The notes under the pieces were generated by a model. It ran no database searches. It was not told the DNA's origin and was given only the letters and a program-made list of their open reading frames with translations. A stretch of DNA of 64,000 nucleotides from Procambarus clarkii (Eukaryota > Arthropoda > Malacostraca > Decapoda > Cambaridae). Within the stretch, counting starts at the first letter, position 1. Each line of letters opens with the position of its first letter. The position numbers and the translations under genes were made by a program. Shown piece by piece: positions 53,881-64,000 of this stretch. Where the stretch lies: assembly GCF_040958095.1 (NCBI RefSeq), contig NC_091220.1:19064393-19128392 (forward strand). Direction: 5' to 3'.

Positions 53881-56800
53881 GTCAGTGTCGCCGGGGTCAG
53901 TGTCGCCGGGGTCAGTGTCGCTAGTGTCAGTGTCGCTAGGGTCAGTGTCGCCGGGGTCAGTGTCGCTAGGGTCAGTGTCGCTAGTGTCAGTGTCGCCGGG
54001 GTCAGTGTCGCCGGGGTCAGTGTCGCTAGTGTCAGTGTCGCCGGGGTCAGTGCCGCCGGGGTCAGTGTCGCCGGGGTCAGTGTCGCCGGGGTCAGTGTCG
54101 CTAGTGTCAGTGTCGCTAGTGTCAGTGTCGCTAGGGTCAGTGTCGCTAGGGTCAGTGTCGCTAGGGTCAGTGTCGCTAGGGTCAGTGTCGCTGGGGTCAG
54201 TGTCGCTAGGGTCAGTGTCGCTGGGGTCAGTGTCGCTAGGGTCAGTGTCGCTAGTGTCAGTGTCGCCGGGGTCAGTGCCGCTAGGGTCAGTGTCGCTAGT
54301 GTCAGTGTCGCCGGGGTCAGTGTCGCCAGGGTCAGTGTCGCCGGGGTCAGTGTCGCCGGGGTCAGTGTCGCTAGGGTCAGTGTCGCCGGGGTCAGTGTCG
54401 CCGGGGTCAGTGCCGCTAGGGTCAGTGTCGCCGGGGTCAGTGTCGCCGGGGTCAGTGTCGCCGGGGTCAGTGCCGCCGGGGTCAGTGCCGCCGGGGTCAG
54501 TGTCGCCGGGGTCAGTGCCGCTAGGGTCAGTGTCGCTAGGGTCAGTGCCGCCGGGGTCAGTGTCGCCGGGGTCAGTGTCGCCGGGGTCAGTGCCGCTAGG
54601 GTCAGTGTCGCTAGTGTCAGTGTCGCTAGGGTCAGTGTCGCCGGGGTCAGTGTCGCCGGGGTCAGTGTCGCCGGGGTCAGTGTCGCCGGGGTCAGTGCCG
54701 CTAGGGTCAGTGTCGCTAGTGTCAGTGTCGCCGGGGTCAGTGCCGCCGGGGTCAGTGTCGCCGGGGTCAGTGTCGCCGGGGTCAGTGTCGCCGGGGTCAG
54801 TGTCGCCGGGGTCAGTGTCGCCGGGGTCAGTGCCGCCGGGGTCAGTGCCGCCGGGGTCAGTGTCGCCGGGGTCAGAGTCGCCGGGGTCAGTGTCGCTAGT
54901 GTCAGTGTCGCCGGGGTCAGTGTCGCCGGGGTCAGTGTCGCCGGGGTCAGTGTCGCCGGGGTCAGTGTCGCCGGGGTCAGTGCCGCCGGGGTCAGTGCCG
55001 CTAGGGTCAGTGTCGCCGGGGTCAGTGTCGCCGGGGTCAGTGTCGCCGGGGTCAGTGTCGCCGGGGTCAGTGTCGCCGGGGTCAGTGTCGCTAGTGTCAG
55101 TGTCGCCGGGGTCAGTGTCGCCGGGGTCAGTGCCGCTAGGGTCAGTGTCGCTAGTGTCAGTGTCGCCGGGGTCAGTGTCGCCGGGGTCAGTGCCGCCGGG
55201 GTCAGTGTCGCCGGGGTCAGTGTCGCCGGGGTCAGTGTCGCCGGGGTCAGTGTCGCCGGGGTCTGTGTCGCCGGGGTCAGTGTCGCTGGGGTCAGTGCCG
55301 CCGGGGTCAGTGTCGCCGGGGTCAGTGTCGCTAGTGCCAGTGTCGCCGGGGTCAGTGTCGCTAGGGTCAGTGTCGCTAGTGTCAGTGTCGCTAGGGTCAG
55401 TGTCGCTAGTGTCAGTGTCGCTAGTGTCAGTGTCGCCGGGGTCAGTGTCGCCGGGGTCAGTGTCGCTAGTGTCAGTGTCGCCGGGGTCAGTGTCGCTAGT
55501 GTCAGTGTCGCCGGGGTCAGTGTCGCCGGGGTCAGTGTCGCTAGTGTCAGTGTCGCTAGTGTCAGTGTCGCCGGGGTCAGTGTCGCCGGGGTCAGTGTCG
55601 CCGGGGTCAGTGTCGCCGGGGTCAGTGTCGCTAGGGTCAGTGTCGCCGGGGTCAGTGTCGCCGGGGTCAGTGTCGCCGGGGTCAGTGTCGCAGGGGTCAG
55701 TGCCGCTAGTGTCAGTGTCGCCGGGGTCAGTGTCGCCGGGGTCAGTGTCGCTAGTGTCAGTGTCGCTAGTGTCAGTGTCGCCGGGGTCAGTGTCGCCGGG
55801 GTCAGTGTCGCTAGGGTCAGTGTCGCCGGGGTCAGTGTCGCTAGTGTCAGTGTCGCCGGGGTCAGTGTCGCTAGTGTCAGTGTCGCTAGGGTCAGTGTCG
55901 CCGGGGTCAGTGTCGCTAGTGTCAGTGTCGCTAGGGTCAGTGTCGCCGGGGTCAGTGTCGCCGGGGTCAGTGTCGCTAGGGTCAGTGTCGCCGGGGTCAG
56001 TGTCGCCGGGGTCAGTGTCGCCGGGGTCAGTGTCGCTAGTGTCAGTGTCGCCGGGGTCAGTGTCGCTAGGGTCAGTGTCGCTAGGGTCAGTGTCGCCGGG
56101 GTCAGTGTCGCCGGGGTCAGTGTCGCTAGGGTCAGTGTCGCCGGGGTCAGTGTCGCTAGTGTCAGTGTCGCCGGGGTCAGTGTCGCTAGTGTCAGTGTCG
56201 CCGGGGTCAGTGTCGCTAGGGTCAGTGTCGCTAGTGTCAGTGTCGCCGGGGTCAGTGTCGCCGGGGTCAGTGTCGCCGGGGTCAGTGTCGCCGGGGTCAG
56301 TGCCGCTAGGGTCAGTGTCGCCGGGGTCAGTGTCGCTAGGGTCAGTGTCGCCGGGGTCAGTGTCGCTAGTGTCAGTGTCGCCGGGGTCAGTGTCGCTAGT
56401 GTCAGTGTCGCCGGGGTCAGTGTCGCTAGGGTCAGTGTCGCCGGGGTCAGTGTCGCTAGTGTCAGTGTCGCCGGGGTCAGTGTCGCTAGTGTCAGTGTCG
56501 CCGGGGTCAGTGTCGCCGGGGTCAGTGTCGCCGGGGTCAGTGTCGCTAGTGTCAGTGTCGCCGGGGTCAGTGTCGCTAGTGTCAGTGTCGCCGGGGTCAG
56601 TGTCGCCGGGGTCAGTGTCGCTAGTGTCAGTGTCGCCGGGGTCAGTGTCGCCGGGGTCAGTGTCGCCGGGGTCAGTGTCGCCGGGGTCAGTGTCGCCGGG
56701 GTCAGTGTCGCCGGGGTCAGTGTCGCTAGTGTCAGTGTCGCCGGGGTCAGTGTCGCCGGGGTCAGTGTCGCCGGGGTCAGTGCCGCCGGGGTCAGTGTCG

Positions 56801-58020
56801 CCGGGGTCAGTGTCGCCGGGGTCAGTGTCGCTAGGGTCAGTGCCGCTAGTGTCAGTGTCGCCGGGGTCAGTGTCGCTAGGGTCAGTGTCGCCGGGGTCAG
56901 TGTCGCCGGGGTCAGTGTCGCTAGGGTCAGTGTCGCCGGGGTCAGTGTCGCTAGTGTCAGTGTCGCTAGTGTCAGTGCCGCTAGTGTCAGTGTCGCCGGG
57001 GTCAGTGTCGCTAGGGTCAGTGTCGCCGGGGTCAGTGTCGCCGGGGTCAGTGTCGCTAGTGTCAGTGTCGCTAGTGTCAGTGCCGCTAGTGTCAGTGTCG
57101 CCGGGGTCAGTGTCGCTAGGGTCAGTGTCGCCGGGGTCAGTGTCGCCGGGGTCAGTGTCGCCGGGGTCAGTGTCGCCGGGGTCAGTGTCGCTAGGGTCAG
57201 TGTCGCCGGGGTCAGTGTCGCTAGTGTCAGTGTCGCCGGGGTCAGTGTCGCTAGTGTCAGTGTCGCCGGGGTCAGTGCCGCCGGGGTCAGTGCCGCCGGG
57301 GTCAGTGTCGCCGGGGTCAGTGTCGCCGGGGTCAGTGTCGCTAGGGTCAGTGTCGCCGGGGTCAGTGTCGCCGGGGTCAGTGTCGCTAGTGTCAGTGTCG
57401 CTAGTGTCAGTGTCGCCGGGGTCAGTGTCGCTAGGGTCAGTGTCGCTAGTGTCAGTGTCGCCGGGGTCAGTGTCGCCGGGGTCAGTGTCGCCGGGGTCAG
57501 TGTCGCTAGGGTCAGTGTCGCCGGGGTCAGTGTCGCTAGGGTCAGTGCCGCTAGTGTCAGTGCCGCTAGGGTCAGTGCCGCCGGGGTCAGTGTCGCTAGG
57601 GTCAGTGTCGCTAGGGTCAGTGCCGCTAGGGTCAGTGCCGCTAGTGTCAGTGCCGCTAGGGTCAGTGCCGCCGGGATCAGTGTCGCCGGGGTCAGTGCCG
57701 CTAGGGTCAGTGCCGCTAGGGTCAGTGCCGCTAGTGTCAGTGCCGCTAGGGTCAGTGCCGCCGGGGTCAGTGTCGCCGGGGTCAGTGCCGCTAGGGTCAG
57801 TGCAGCTAGGGTCAGTGCCGCTAGTGTCAGTGCCGCTAGGGTCAGTGTCGCCGGGGTCAGTGCCGCTAGGGTCAGTGCCGCTAGGGTCAGTGCCGCTAGG
57901 GTCAGTGCCGCTAGTGTCAGTGCCGCTAGTGTCAGTGCCGCTAGGGTCAGTGCCGCTAGGGTCAGTGCCGCTAGGGTCAGTGCCGCTAGGGTCAGTGCCG
58001 CTAGGGTCAGTGCCGCTAGG
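53881..58020. repeat. Minisatellite, 15 bp unit, exactly 276 copies, no net indels
   Basis: Consensus GTCAGTGTCGCCGGG. The register is held through 4140 bp. Variation is confined mainly to position 8 (T/C) and positions 12, 13 and 15 (CGG/TAG/TAT-type changes). Two plus-strand frames remain open for over 1400 codons (repeating V-S-V-A-G or S-P-G-S-V) while the third stops at CTAG units. Most differences alter the encoded residue, which argues against protein selection. The right end (57541-58020) is enriched in GCCGCTAG units with a 90-bp higher-order repeat. Confidence 0.95.
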
Positions 58021-58230
58021 GTCAGTGCCTTAACACTTCCGGCATTGCAACACCGGATACAGGAAGCGGAAGTGACCTCAAACCCTCATATATACTTACT
58101 GCCACAATGATAGCACATATGTAAATATTATGTACTATCATTTGCATATTTTCTATCATTTAAATATATATTTTCATTTACATATGTAATATCATTTACT
58201 CATTTACACATATAAATAATCGTACATATG

Positions 58231-58236
58231 TAAATG

Positions 58237-58325
<89 letters not shown>
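58231..58325. repeat. (TA)n microsatellite
   Basis: About 47 dinucleotides; flanks contain repeated CATATGTAAAT words at 58118-58225. Confidence 0.97.
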
Positions 58326-58333
<8 letters not shown>

Positions 58334-58711
58334 ATATATATATATATGATTATTCATATCTAAAGTATCTTAACTTCACTAACAACTTTAGGCCTATTTT
58401 TCTATTGAACCTAGATTTTCTGAATCTCACCAACAACCTTATAGGCCTACTGTGCTGTGCCCAAAGTATTTTAAACCTAATATCAACATTCTTAGATATT
58501 AATAAAAGGAAAATATAGGATAACAGTGTTGTGTTCTAAGTCCGAGCGTTCCTTCGTTATTAATGTATATATATGTACATAATATATGTACATGATATAT
58601 GTATATTACATGGACTGACGTAGAGAACATTTCACATGTTGTGCTGTTGAATAGTTGAGAAATAAAGGATAAGATTATTCTTAGGTAGGATTAGATACTC
58701 TTGGGTCAGTA
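58326..58711. other. AT-rich sequence, no gene seen
   Basis: CTTAACTTCACTAACAAC and TCTGAATCTCACCAACAAC form a two-copy repeat near 58370-58435. Otherwise unassigned. Confidence 0.45.
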
Positions 58712-58953
58712 GGTGCCAGAGGTCATTGCAAAAGGTCATTGCCAGAGGTCATTGCAAGAGGTTATTGCAAGAGGTCATTGCAAGAGGTCATTGCAAGAGG
58801 ACATTTCCAAAGGTCATTGCAAAAGGTCACTTCCAGAGGTCATTGTCAGAGGTCATTGCCAGAGGTCATTACAAGAGGTCATTGCAAGAGGTCACTTCCA
58901 AAGGTCATTACAAGAGGTCACTGCAAAAGGTCATTGCAAAAGGTCACTGCTAA
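58712..58953. repeat. Minisatellite, 13 bp unit, about 18 copies
   Basis: Unit AGGTCATTGCAAG with CACT/CATT and AAG/CAG variants. Every frame is read in turn because 13 is not divisible by three. Confidence 0.95.
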
Positions 58954-59525
58954 GCCCCATATATAACCCCTCTACACCAACACAACATTCCTGACGCTCG
59001 CAGTATCCAAACAATTGCAGAGTGGGTTATAGCATCGGGACAGCGACCAAAACACAGTCGCTACAATAACTCAAACATCTTTGCAAATGAACGGATAACA
59101 GCATAAAATGATATGCAATAAACTTTACGCCATCCCGCTCTGTTGAACACTGTTGCACATTAATGCATATATAAAACACGCAGCCCAACAACCATGGAAA
59201 ATATATGGACGCCAAAAAATCTAATTGCAACCAAAGTCCAAATAATAATAATTACGAGAAAAATAGTACCAATAAGTACTATTTTAGGATAGGATGGCTG
59301 GTGGATAGGTTAAAAAAAACGGGTAATGGGTCCAAGTGTAGGGTATTCCTATTTTCTATCCCCGTCCTTTGTGACAGTGACGAGGACAATTTTTAATATT
59401 TTTTATTAAGCTTCAACTTGACCTTTCAAAGCAAATAAATGCATATTGACACCCAGCGTCTGATCTCCGGCCTTTGGTGTAAAATTCCATCCGGATCCAT
59501 AGCCATTTGATGTCATTCTTTTATG
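58954..59525. other. No gene seen
   Basis: AT-rich single-copy-looking sequence with only short open frames. Confidence 0.4.
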
Positions 59526-59755
59526 GTGCGAACAGTTTGGTGTACGTGTGGATAGTTTGGTGTACGTGTGGATAGTTTGGTGTACGTGTGGATAGTTTGG
59601 TGTACGTGTGGATAGTTTGGTGTACGTGTGGATAGTTTGGTGTACGTGTGGATAGTTTGGTGTACGTGTGGATAGTTTGGTGTACGTGTGGATAGTTTGG
59701 TGTACGTGTGGATAGTTTGGTGTACGTGTGGATAGTCTGCTGTTCGTGTGGATAC
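59526..59755. repeat. Minisatellite, 20 bp unit, 11 copies
   Basis: Unit GTGTGGATAGTTTGGTGTAC, almost perfect; the last copy is diverged. Confidence 0.97.
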
Positions 59756-59875
59756 GTGGACTCACGGACACGGCAACAGTCAGGAAACATATATGCGGTC
59801 AAAAAGATACATGTACATGTCATATACAGCATGCACAAACACACACACATATACACACACATACAGCTAAGCTAA

Positions 59876-59959
<84 letters not shown>
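59876..59959. repeat. (CA)n microsatellite
   Basis: About 42 dinucleotides at the 5' edge of the LINE remnant that follows; an ACAGCTAAG word occurs on both sides. Confidence 0.97.
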
Positions 59960-59960
<1 letters not shown>

Positions 59961-59961
59961 C

Positions 59962-60680
59962 CACACAGCTAAGACCCAACCAAAGGTACTCCACAGCCAC
60001 ATCAGGAGGAAAACAGCAGTGAAGGAACAAGTGATGAAACTGAGAAAAGGGGAGAACAGATATACAGAGAACGACAAGGAGGTGTGTGAAGAACTCAACA
60101 AGAGATTCCAGGAGGTCTTCACAATAGAACAAGGAGAAGCCCCTGCACTAAATGAGGAGGCAAACCAAGCAACCTTGGAGGAATTTGACCTCACCAGTGA
60201 TGAGGTCAAAAGGAATCTGTTGGAGCTGAATGTGACAAATGCTGTTGGGCCTGACAGAATCTCACCGTGAATACTAAAAGAAGGTTCAGAGGCACTAAGT
60301 GTGCCACTCTCTATGGTGTACAACAGGTCACTGGAAGCTAGAAAAAAGAGGAGAGAGAAAGAGACATGACAAAGACATTCAAAGTATTAAGGGGGGATTA
60401 ATAGAGTGGAAAAGGATGAAATGTTTACAATGAATACTTATAGAACAAGAGGACATGGATATGGAAGCTTGAGACTCAGATGAGCCATAGAGATGTTAGA
60501 AAGCTTTCTTTTAGCGTGTAAGGAATCGTTTAGTAATTACTCATTACTGAGTAATTAATATAATATATATATATTACATTCAGTAATTACTCATTACTGA
60601 GTAATGAGAAAAATGAAACGAAATAACGGAGCAGATTGTCGAAATAAACACCATTCATAACTTTAAAAGTTGATATGATA
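59962..60680 (+). pseudogene. Internally deleted LINE: endonuclease-RT linker joined to C-terminus
   Basis: An open stretch reads S-H-I-R-R-K-T-A-V-K-E, E-E-L-N-K-R-F-Q-E-V-F-T, and L-E-L-N-V-T-N-A-V-G-P-D-R-I-S-P, matching the linker and the 'KAxGPDGIxP' start of the RT in CR1/Jockey-like LINEs. It is broken by TGA at 60268-60270, continues in frame (I-L-K-E, N-R-S-L-E-A), then jumps at about 60340 to C-terminal material (E-R-D-M-T-K-T-F-K-V-L-R) and I-H-N-F-K near 60655. The RT core is deleted. Confidence 0.75.
60531..60606. repeat. Duplicated palindrome in LINE remnant
   Basis: AGTAATTACTCATTACTGAG occurs at about 60531 and 60583 flanking a TATATATA centre; ATTACTCA/TGAGTAAT is self-complementary. 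Confidence 0.7.
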
Positions 60681-60686
60681 AGAATG

Positions 60687-60835
60687 AAGGTCACTGCAGA
60701 AGGCCTATTGCCCCATACGATGCAGCTCCTATTCATATCCACCCAATCCCACTCATAATCGTCTAACCTACGATTGAAACAATCAAGGGCTCCTACTTCT
60801 ATCCTATTACGTGATAATTGATTCCACAAATCAAC
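60687..60835 (-). pseudogene. Second LINE C-terminal/3' remnant inserted in the first
   Basis: Minus strand reads L-W-N-Q-L-S-R-N and L-D-C-F-N-R-R-L-D-D-Y, then a 3' segment with GCAATAGGCCTTCTGCAGTG. Different from the type I C-terminus, so a second LINE lineage. Confidence 0.55.
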
Positions 60836-60857
60836 AAAAGGAGTCAGGACTCACTGC

Positions 60858-60915
60858 CTCATAGATCAGGCGTTATTGACTCACAGATCAGGCGTTATTG
60901 ACTCACAGGTCAGGA
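60858..60915. repeat. Short tandem repeat, 22 bp, three copies
   Basis: GTTATTGACTCACAGATCAG units, last copy diverged. Confidence 0.85.
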
Positions 60916-60919
60916 GTCA

Positions 60920-61005
60920 TTGCGTTAGACAACCGACGGCTAGAAATGCCGGGTCCAAGAGTTAAAGCTCGATCCTGCACGCACAAAGAGGTGAGTACAC
61001 ACACG
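60920..61005 (+). mobile_element. LINE 3' tail, type II
   Basis: AACCGACGGCTAGAAATGCC, CAAGAGTTAAAGCTCGATCC and GTGAGTACACACACGCGCG. Likely the tail of the LINE at 59962. Confidence 0.65.
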
Positions 61006-61147
61006 CGCGTGCGAGTCCAGTGGGCGACAAAACACATAAAAGTGTGACCATATGTTTTTCGGTGATTAAAAGATTACAGTTGTCAAATAAACTGCTCACT
61101 TTATAGCCTCCCAAAAACAACTAATTATATAGACAAAAATGTGTATA

Positions 61148-61150
<3 letters not shown>

Positions 61151-61236
<86 letters not shown>
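61151..61236. repeat. (TA)n microsatellite
   Basis: About 43 dinucleotides. Confidence 0.97.
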
Positions 61237-61239
<3 letters not shown>

Positions 61240-61302
61240 TCATATCCAATTAATACCCATAGTTTCGTGTTCTGTCTTGTTTGTCACAAGTCCAGTGTGA
61301 CA

Positions 61303-61305
<3 letters not shown>

Positions 61306-61373
<68 letters not shown>
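61306..61373. repeat. (TA)n microsatellite
   Basis: About 34 dinucleotides, 70 bp after the previous one. Confidence 0.97.
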
Positions 61374-61377
<4 letters not shown>

Positions 61378-61750
61378 GTTTGTTAACAAACAACACAGAA
61401 ATCATCGATAGATACAGCGATAGCAGGCGGCTTGACATCTGCGAGGCACTACACATCCAAAAGTGGAGGATAGGATAGATTAAGGGCTATTGTGTCATCA
61501 GTCACTCCATGAGTCCAAGATGAGCTGTGTTGTTGCGCTGTACACAACAGCTGCTTTGATCTGCCACTGCTGCTCTGGGTTAGTAGTGAAGCTTCAAACA
61601 CTAGGCATCTCCTTTTTAGCCCTAATAAGCGACTATTTTCAACAATGGGTTAGGACTAAGGGCCTAGAAACTAATCGCTGGTCCTAGCAACAAATCACTG
61701 GTCCTAGCAACATTCGCATCACCCAGGAGGGAAGGCCGTACTCCGCTACT
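61374..61750. other. No gene seen
   Basis: Mixed sequence; AACTAATCGCTGGTCCTAGC and AACAAATCACTGGTCCTAGC form a two-copy repeat near 61668-61705. Confidence 0.45.
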
Positions 61751-61751
61751 T

Positions 61752-61838
61752 TTCCCTCGAGAACTACGGGATCACCTTAGCCCGTGCTACCGGGAACTTT
61801 TTCTTCCAGGTAGCGAATCTTAAACAACAACAACAATT
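61752..61838 (+). mobile_element. (CAA)-tailed hairpin retroposon copy
   Basis: ACTACGGGATCACCTTAGCC, GGGAACTTTTTCTTCCAGG and the tail GCGAATCTTAAACAACAACA. The clearest (CAA)n tail in the window. Confidence 0.75.
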
Positions 61839-61909
61839 GAGACTGTCAAATGCAACTCGTCCTTGAGCAAGAGCTGGTTACTCATCAATATTATAATCTT
61901 GATTTGACA

Positions 61910-63342
61910 GGGCGTAAGACAGCCCTTCCTCGCCCCGGAGCAGGGCGTAAGACAGCCCTTCCTCGCCCCGGAGCAGGGCGTAAGACAGCCCTTCCTCGCT
62001 CCGGAGCAGGGCGTAAGACAGCCCTTCCTCGCCCCGGAGCAGGGCGTAAGACAGCCCTTCCTCGCCCCGGAGCAGGGCGTAAGACAGCCCTTCCTCGCTC
62101 CGGAGCAGGGCGTAAGACAGCCCTTCCTCGCTCCGGAGCAGGGCGTAAGACAGCCCTTCCTCGCTCCGGAGCAGGGCGTAAGACAGCCCTTCCTCGCCCC
62201 GGAGCAGGGCGTAAGACAGCCCTTCCTCGCTCCGGAGCAGGGCGTAAGACAGCCCTTCCTCGCTCCGGAGCAGGGCGTAAGACAGCCCTTCCTCGCCCCG
62301 GAGCAGGGCGTAAGACAGCCCTTCCTTGCTCCGGAGCAAGGCGTAAGACAGCCCTTCCCCGCCCCGGAGCAGGGCGTAAGACAGCCCTTCCTCGCCCCGG
62401 AGCAGGGCGTAAGACAGCCCTTCCTCGCCCCGGAGCAGGGCGTAAGACAGCCCTTCCTTGCTCCGGAGCAAGGCGTAAGACAGCCCTTCCTCGCCCCGGA
62501 GCAAGGCGTAAGACAGCCCTTCCTCGCCCCGGAGCAAGGCGTAAGACAGCCCTTCCTCGCTCCGTAGCAGGGCGTAAGACAGCCCTTCCTCGCTCCGTAG
62601 CAGGGCGTAAGACAGCCCTTCCTCGCCCCGGAGCAGGGCGTAAGACAGCCCTTCCTCGCCCCGGAGCAGGGCGTAAGACAGCCCTTCCTTGCTCCGGAGC
62701 AGGGCGTAAGACAGCCCTTCCTCGCTCCGGAGCAGGGCGTAAGACAGCCCTTCCTCGCTCCGGAGCAAGGCGCAAGACAGCCCTTCCTCGCCCCGGAGCA
62801 AGGCGTAAGACAGCCCTTCCTCGCCCCGGAGCAAGGCGTAAGACAGCCCTTCCTCGCTCCGTAGCAGGGCGTAAGACAGCCCTTCCTCGCCCCGGAGCAG
62901 GGCGTAAGACAGCCCTTCCTCGCCCCGGAGCAGGGCGTAAGACAGCCCTTCCTTGCTCCGGAGCAAGGCGTAAGACAGCCCTTCCTCGCCCCGGAGCAAG
63001 GCGTAAGACAGCCCTTCCTCGCCCCGGAGCAAGGCGTAAGACAGCCCTTCCTCGCTCCGTAGCAGGGCGTAAGACAGCCCTTCCTCGCTCCGTAGCAGGG
63101 CGTAAGACAGCCCTTCCTCGCCCCGGAGCAGGGCGTAAGACAGCCCTTCCTTGCTCCGGAGCAAGGCGTAAGACAGCCCTTCCTCGCCCCGGAGCAGGGC
63201 GTAAGACAGCCCTTCCTTGCTCCGGAGCAGGGCGTAAGACAGCCCTTCCTCGCTCCGTAGCAGGGCGTAAGACAGCCCTTCCTCGCCCCGGAGCAGGGCG
63301 TAAGACAGCCCTTCCTCGCTCCGGAGCAGGGCGTAAGACAGC
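61910..63342. repeat. Minisatellite, 33 bp unit, about 43 copies, no net indels
   Basis: Unit GGGCGTAAGACAGCCCTTCC plus TCGCCCCGGAGCA. Register is kept for at least 40 units (61921 and 63241 are in phase). Variants are C/T in CGCYCCG, GGAG/GTAG and AGGG/AAGG, recurring in groups. Frames of 560-702 codons on both strands result from the unit length being divisible by three. Confidence 0.95.
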
Positions 63343-63785
63343 CCTCCCCCGCCCCGCGCCAGGCCGTAAGACAGCCCCGCCCCGCCCCGGAGCAAGGCGT
63401 AAGACAGCCCTCCCCCGCCCCGCGCCAGGTCGTAAGACAGCCCCGCCCCGCACGCCCCGGGCCGTAAGACAGCCCTCCCTCGCCCCGCGCCAGGCCGTAA
63501 GACAGCCCCGCCCCGCACGCCCCGGGCCGTAAGACAGCCCCGCCCCGCACGCCCCAGGCCGTAAGACAGCCCTTCCCCGCCCCGCCCCAGGCCGTAAGAC
63601 AGCCCCGCCCCGCCCCGGAGCAAGGCGTAAGACAGCCCTCCCCCGCCCCGCGCCAGGCCGTAAGACAGCCCCGCCCCGCACGCCCCAGGCCGTAAGACAG
63701 CCCCGCCCCGCACGCCCCAGGCCGTAAGACAGCCCTCCCCCCGCCCCGCCCCAGGCCGTAAGACAGCCCCGCCCCGCACGCCCCG
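63343..63785. repeat. GC-rich divergent end of the 33 bp array
   Basis: Units retain CCGTAAGACAGCCC but the rest becomes CGCCCCGCACGCCCC or CCCGCCCCGCGCCAG, with varying length. GC content rises sharply. Confidence 0.9.
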
Positions 63786-64000
63786 GGCGCACAGTACACA
63801 GGGAACGTACGCAATAAAATCAATATAAAAATCAATAAAGTGGCGGGTGATTAACGCGTTGTAATTACGAATCAATGGAACGAAGCGGTAAGCAACGATA
63901 TCGTTAATTGGTAACGCAGTGAGGTCGTTCTCAATCCGCGAATTGCGTTGTTTAATGGGCTCGGTCGCTTTAAACGTGGGCCACAAATACAGTGGAACTC
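63786..64000. other. Single-copy-looking sequence at the window edge
   Basis: AT-rich with scattered CpGs (TTAACGCGTT, CGATATCGTTAA); no exon recognised. Confidence 0.35.

Noticed and set aside
53782-58110. Open frames of 1442 and 1406 codons
   Set aside because: They are readings of a 15-bp tandem unit in two frames. Most unit differences change the residue, the G-rich leader before the array has no coding character, and no gene structure flanks it.
61820-63986. Open frames of 560-702 codons on both strands
   Set aside because: Produced by a 33-bp unit; overlapping frames are open on both strands simultaneously, as expected for a repeat and not for a protein.

Overview
This window is repeat-dominated nuclear DNA from an arthropod, most likely a decapod crustacean and possibly a crayfish. 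The reasons are the tRNA-derived SINE families, the CR1/Jockey-like LINE remnants with (CA)n-adjacent 3' tails, the palindromic MITEs and the extreme load of micro- and minisatellites. The species call is an inference from remembered family resemblance; no database was searched. There is no bacterial, phage or organellar gene content, and no intact protein-coding gene is visible.

About 19 kb (roughly 30%) is minisatellite with units of 13-120 bp, and a further few kb is (CT)n, (CA)n or (TA)n. The largest arrays are a 15-bp array of exactly 276 units (53881-58020), a 50-bp array (9503-11449), a 33-bp array (61910-63785), a GCCA-rich array (47897-49371), a 28-bp array (24280-25384), a 26-bp array (7510-8438) and a 120-bp array (32016-32946). 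Nearly all long open frames are artefacts of these arrays.

The rest is a graveyard of mobile elements: about 14 copies or fragments of a tRNA-like SINE, at least three other tRNA-like SINE families, a palindromic MITE family of about 260 bp (one copy split by a SINE), a second foldback family, and many LINE pieces. The LINE pieces show recognisable endonuclease, reverse transcriptase (L-A-D-D box), C-terminal and 3'-tail segments. Two SINE copies end in the same tail as the LINE, which identifies a likely enzymatic partner. A LINE spanning 41310-43425 is the most complete copy: its endonuclease end has expanded into a nine-copy 53-bp array and a SINE sits inside it.

One candidate for host-gene sequence stands out. 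At 50852-51005 a short open segment encodes a proline/cysteine-containing N-terminus followed by a run of eight leucines, and it stops exactly at a CAG/GTTAGT splice donor. It looks like a first coding exon of a secreted or membrane protein. A CpG-rich, repeat-poor segment lies upstream (about 49420-49625), and everything to the right would be a very long first intron filled with repeats.

Layout: 1-6.9 kb small arrays and LINE/retroposon ends; 7.5-11.5 kb two large arrays; 11.5-19.5 kb SINEs, MITE and small arrays; 19.9-22.7 kb CT tracts and a 27-bp array; 24.3-29.5 kb a 28-bp array, a nested MITE/SINE, LINE remnants and a 20-bp array; 30-37 kb SINE/LINE mosaic with the 120-bp array; 37.5-46 kb CT/CA/TA tracts, the composite LINE and a tandem SINE; 46.5-49.4 kb three arrays; 49.4-51 kb candidate gene 5' end; 51-64 kb arrays and LINE remnants.
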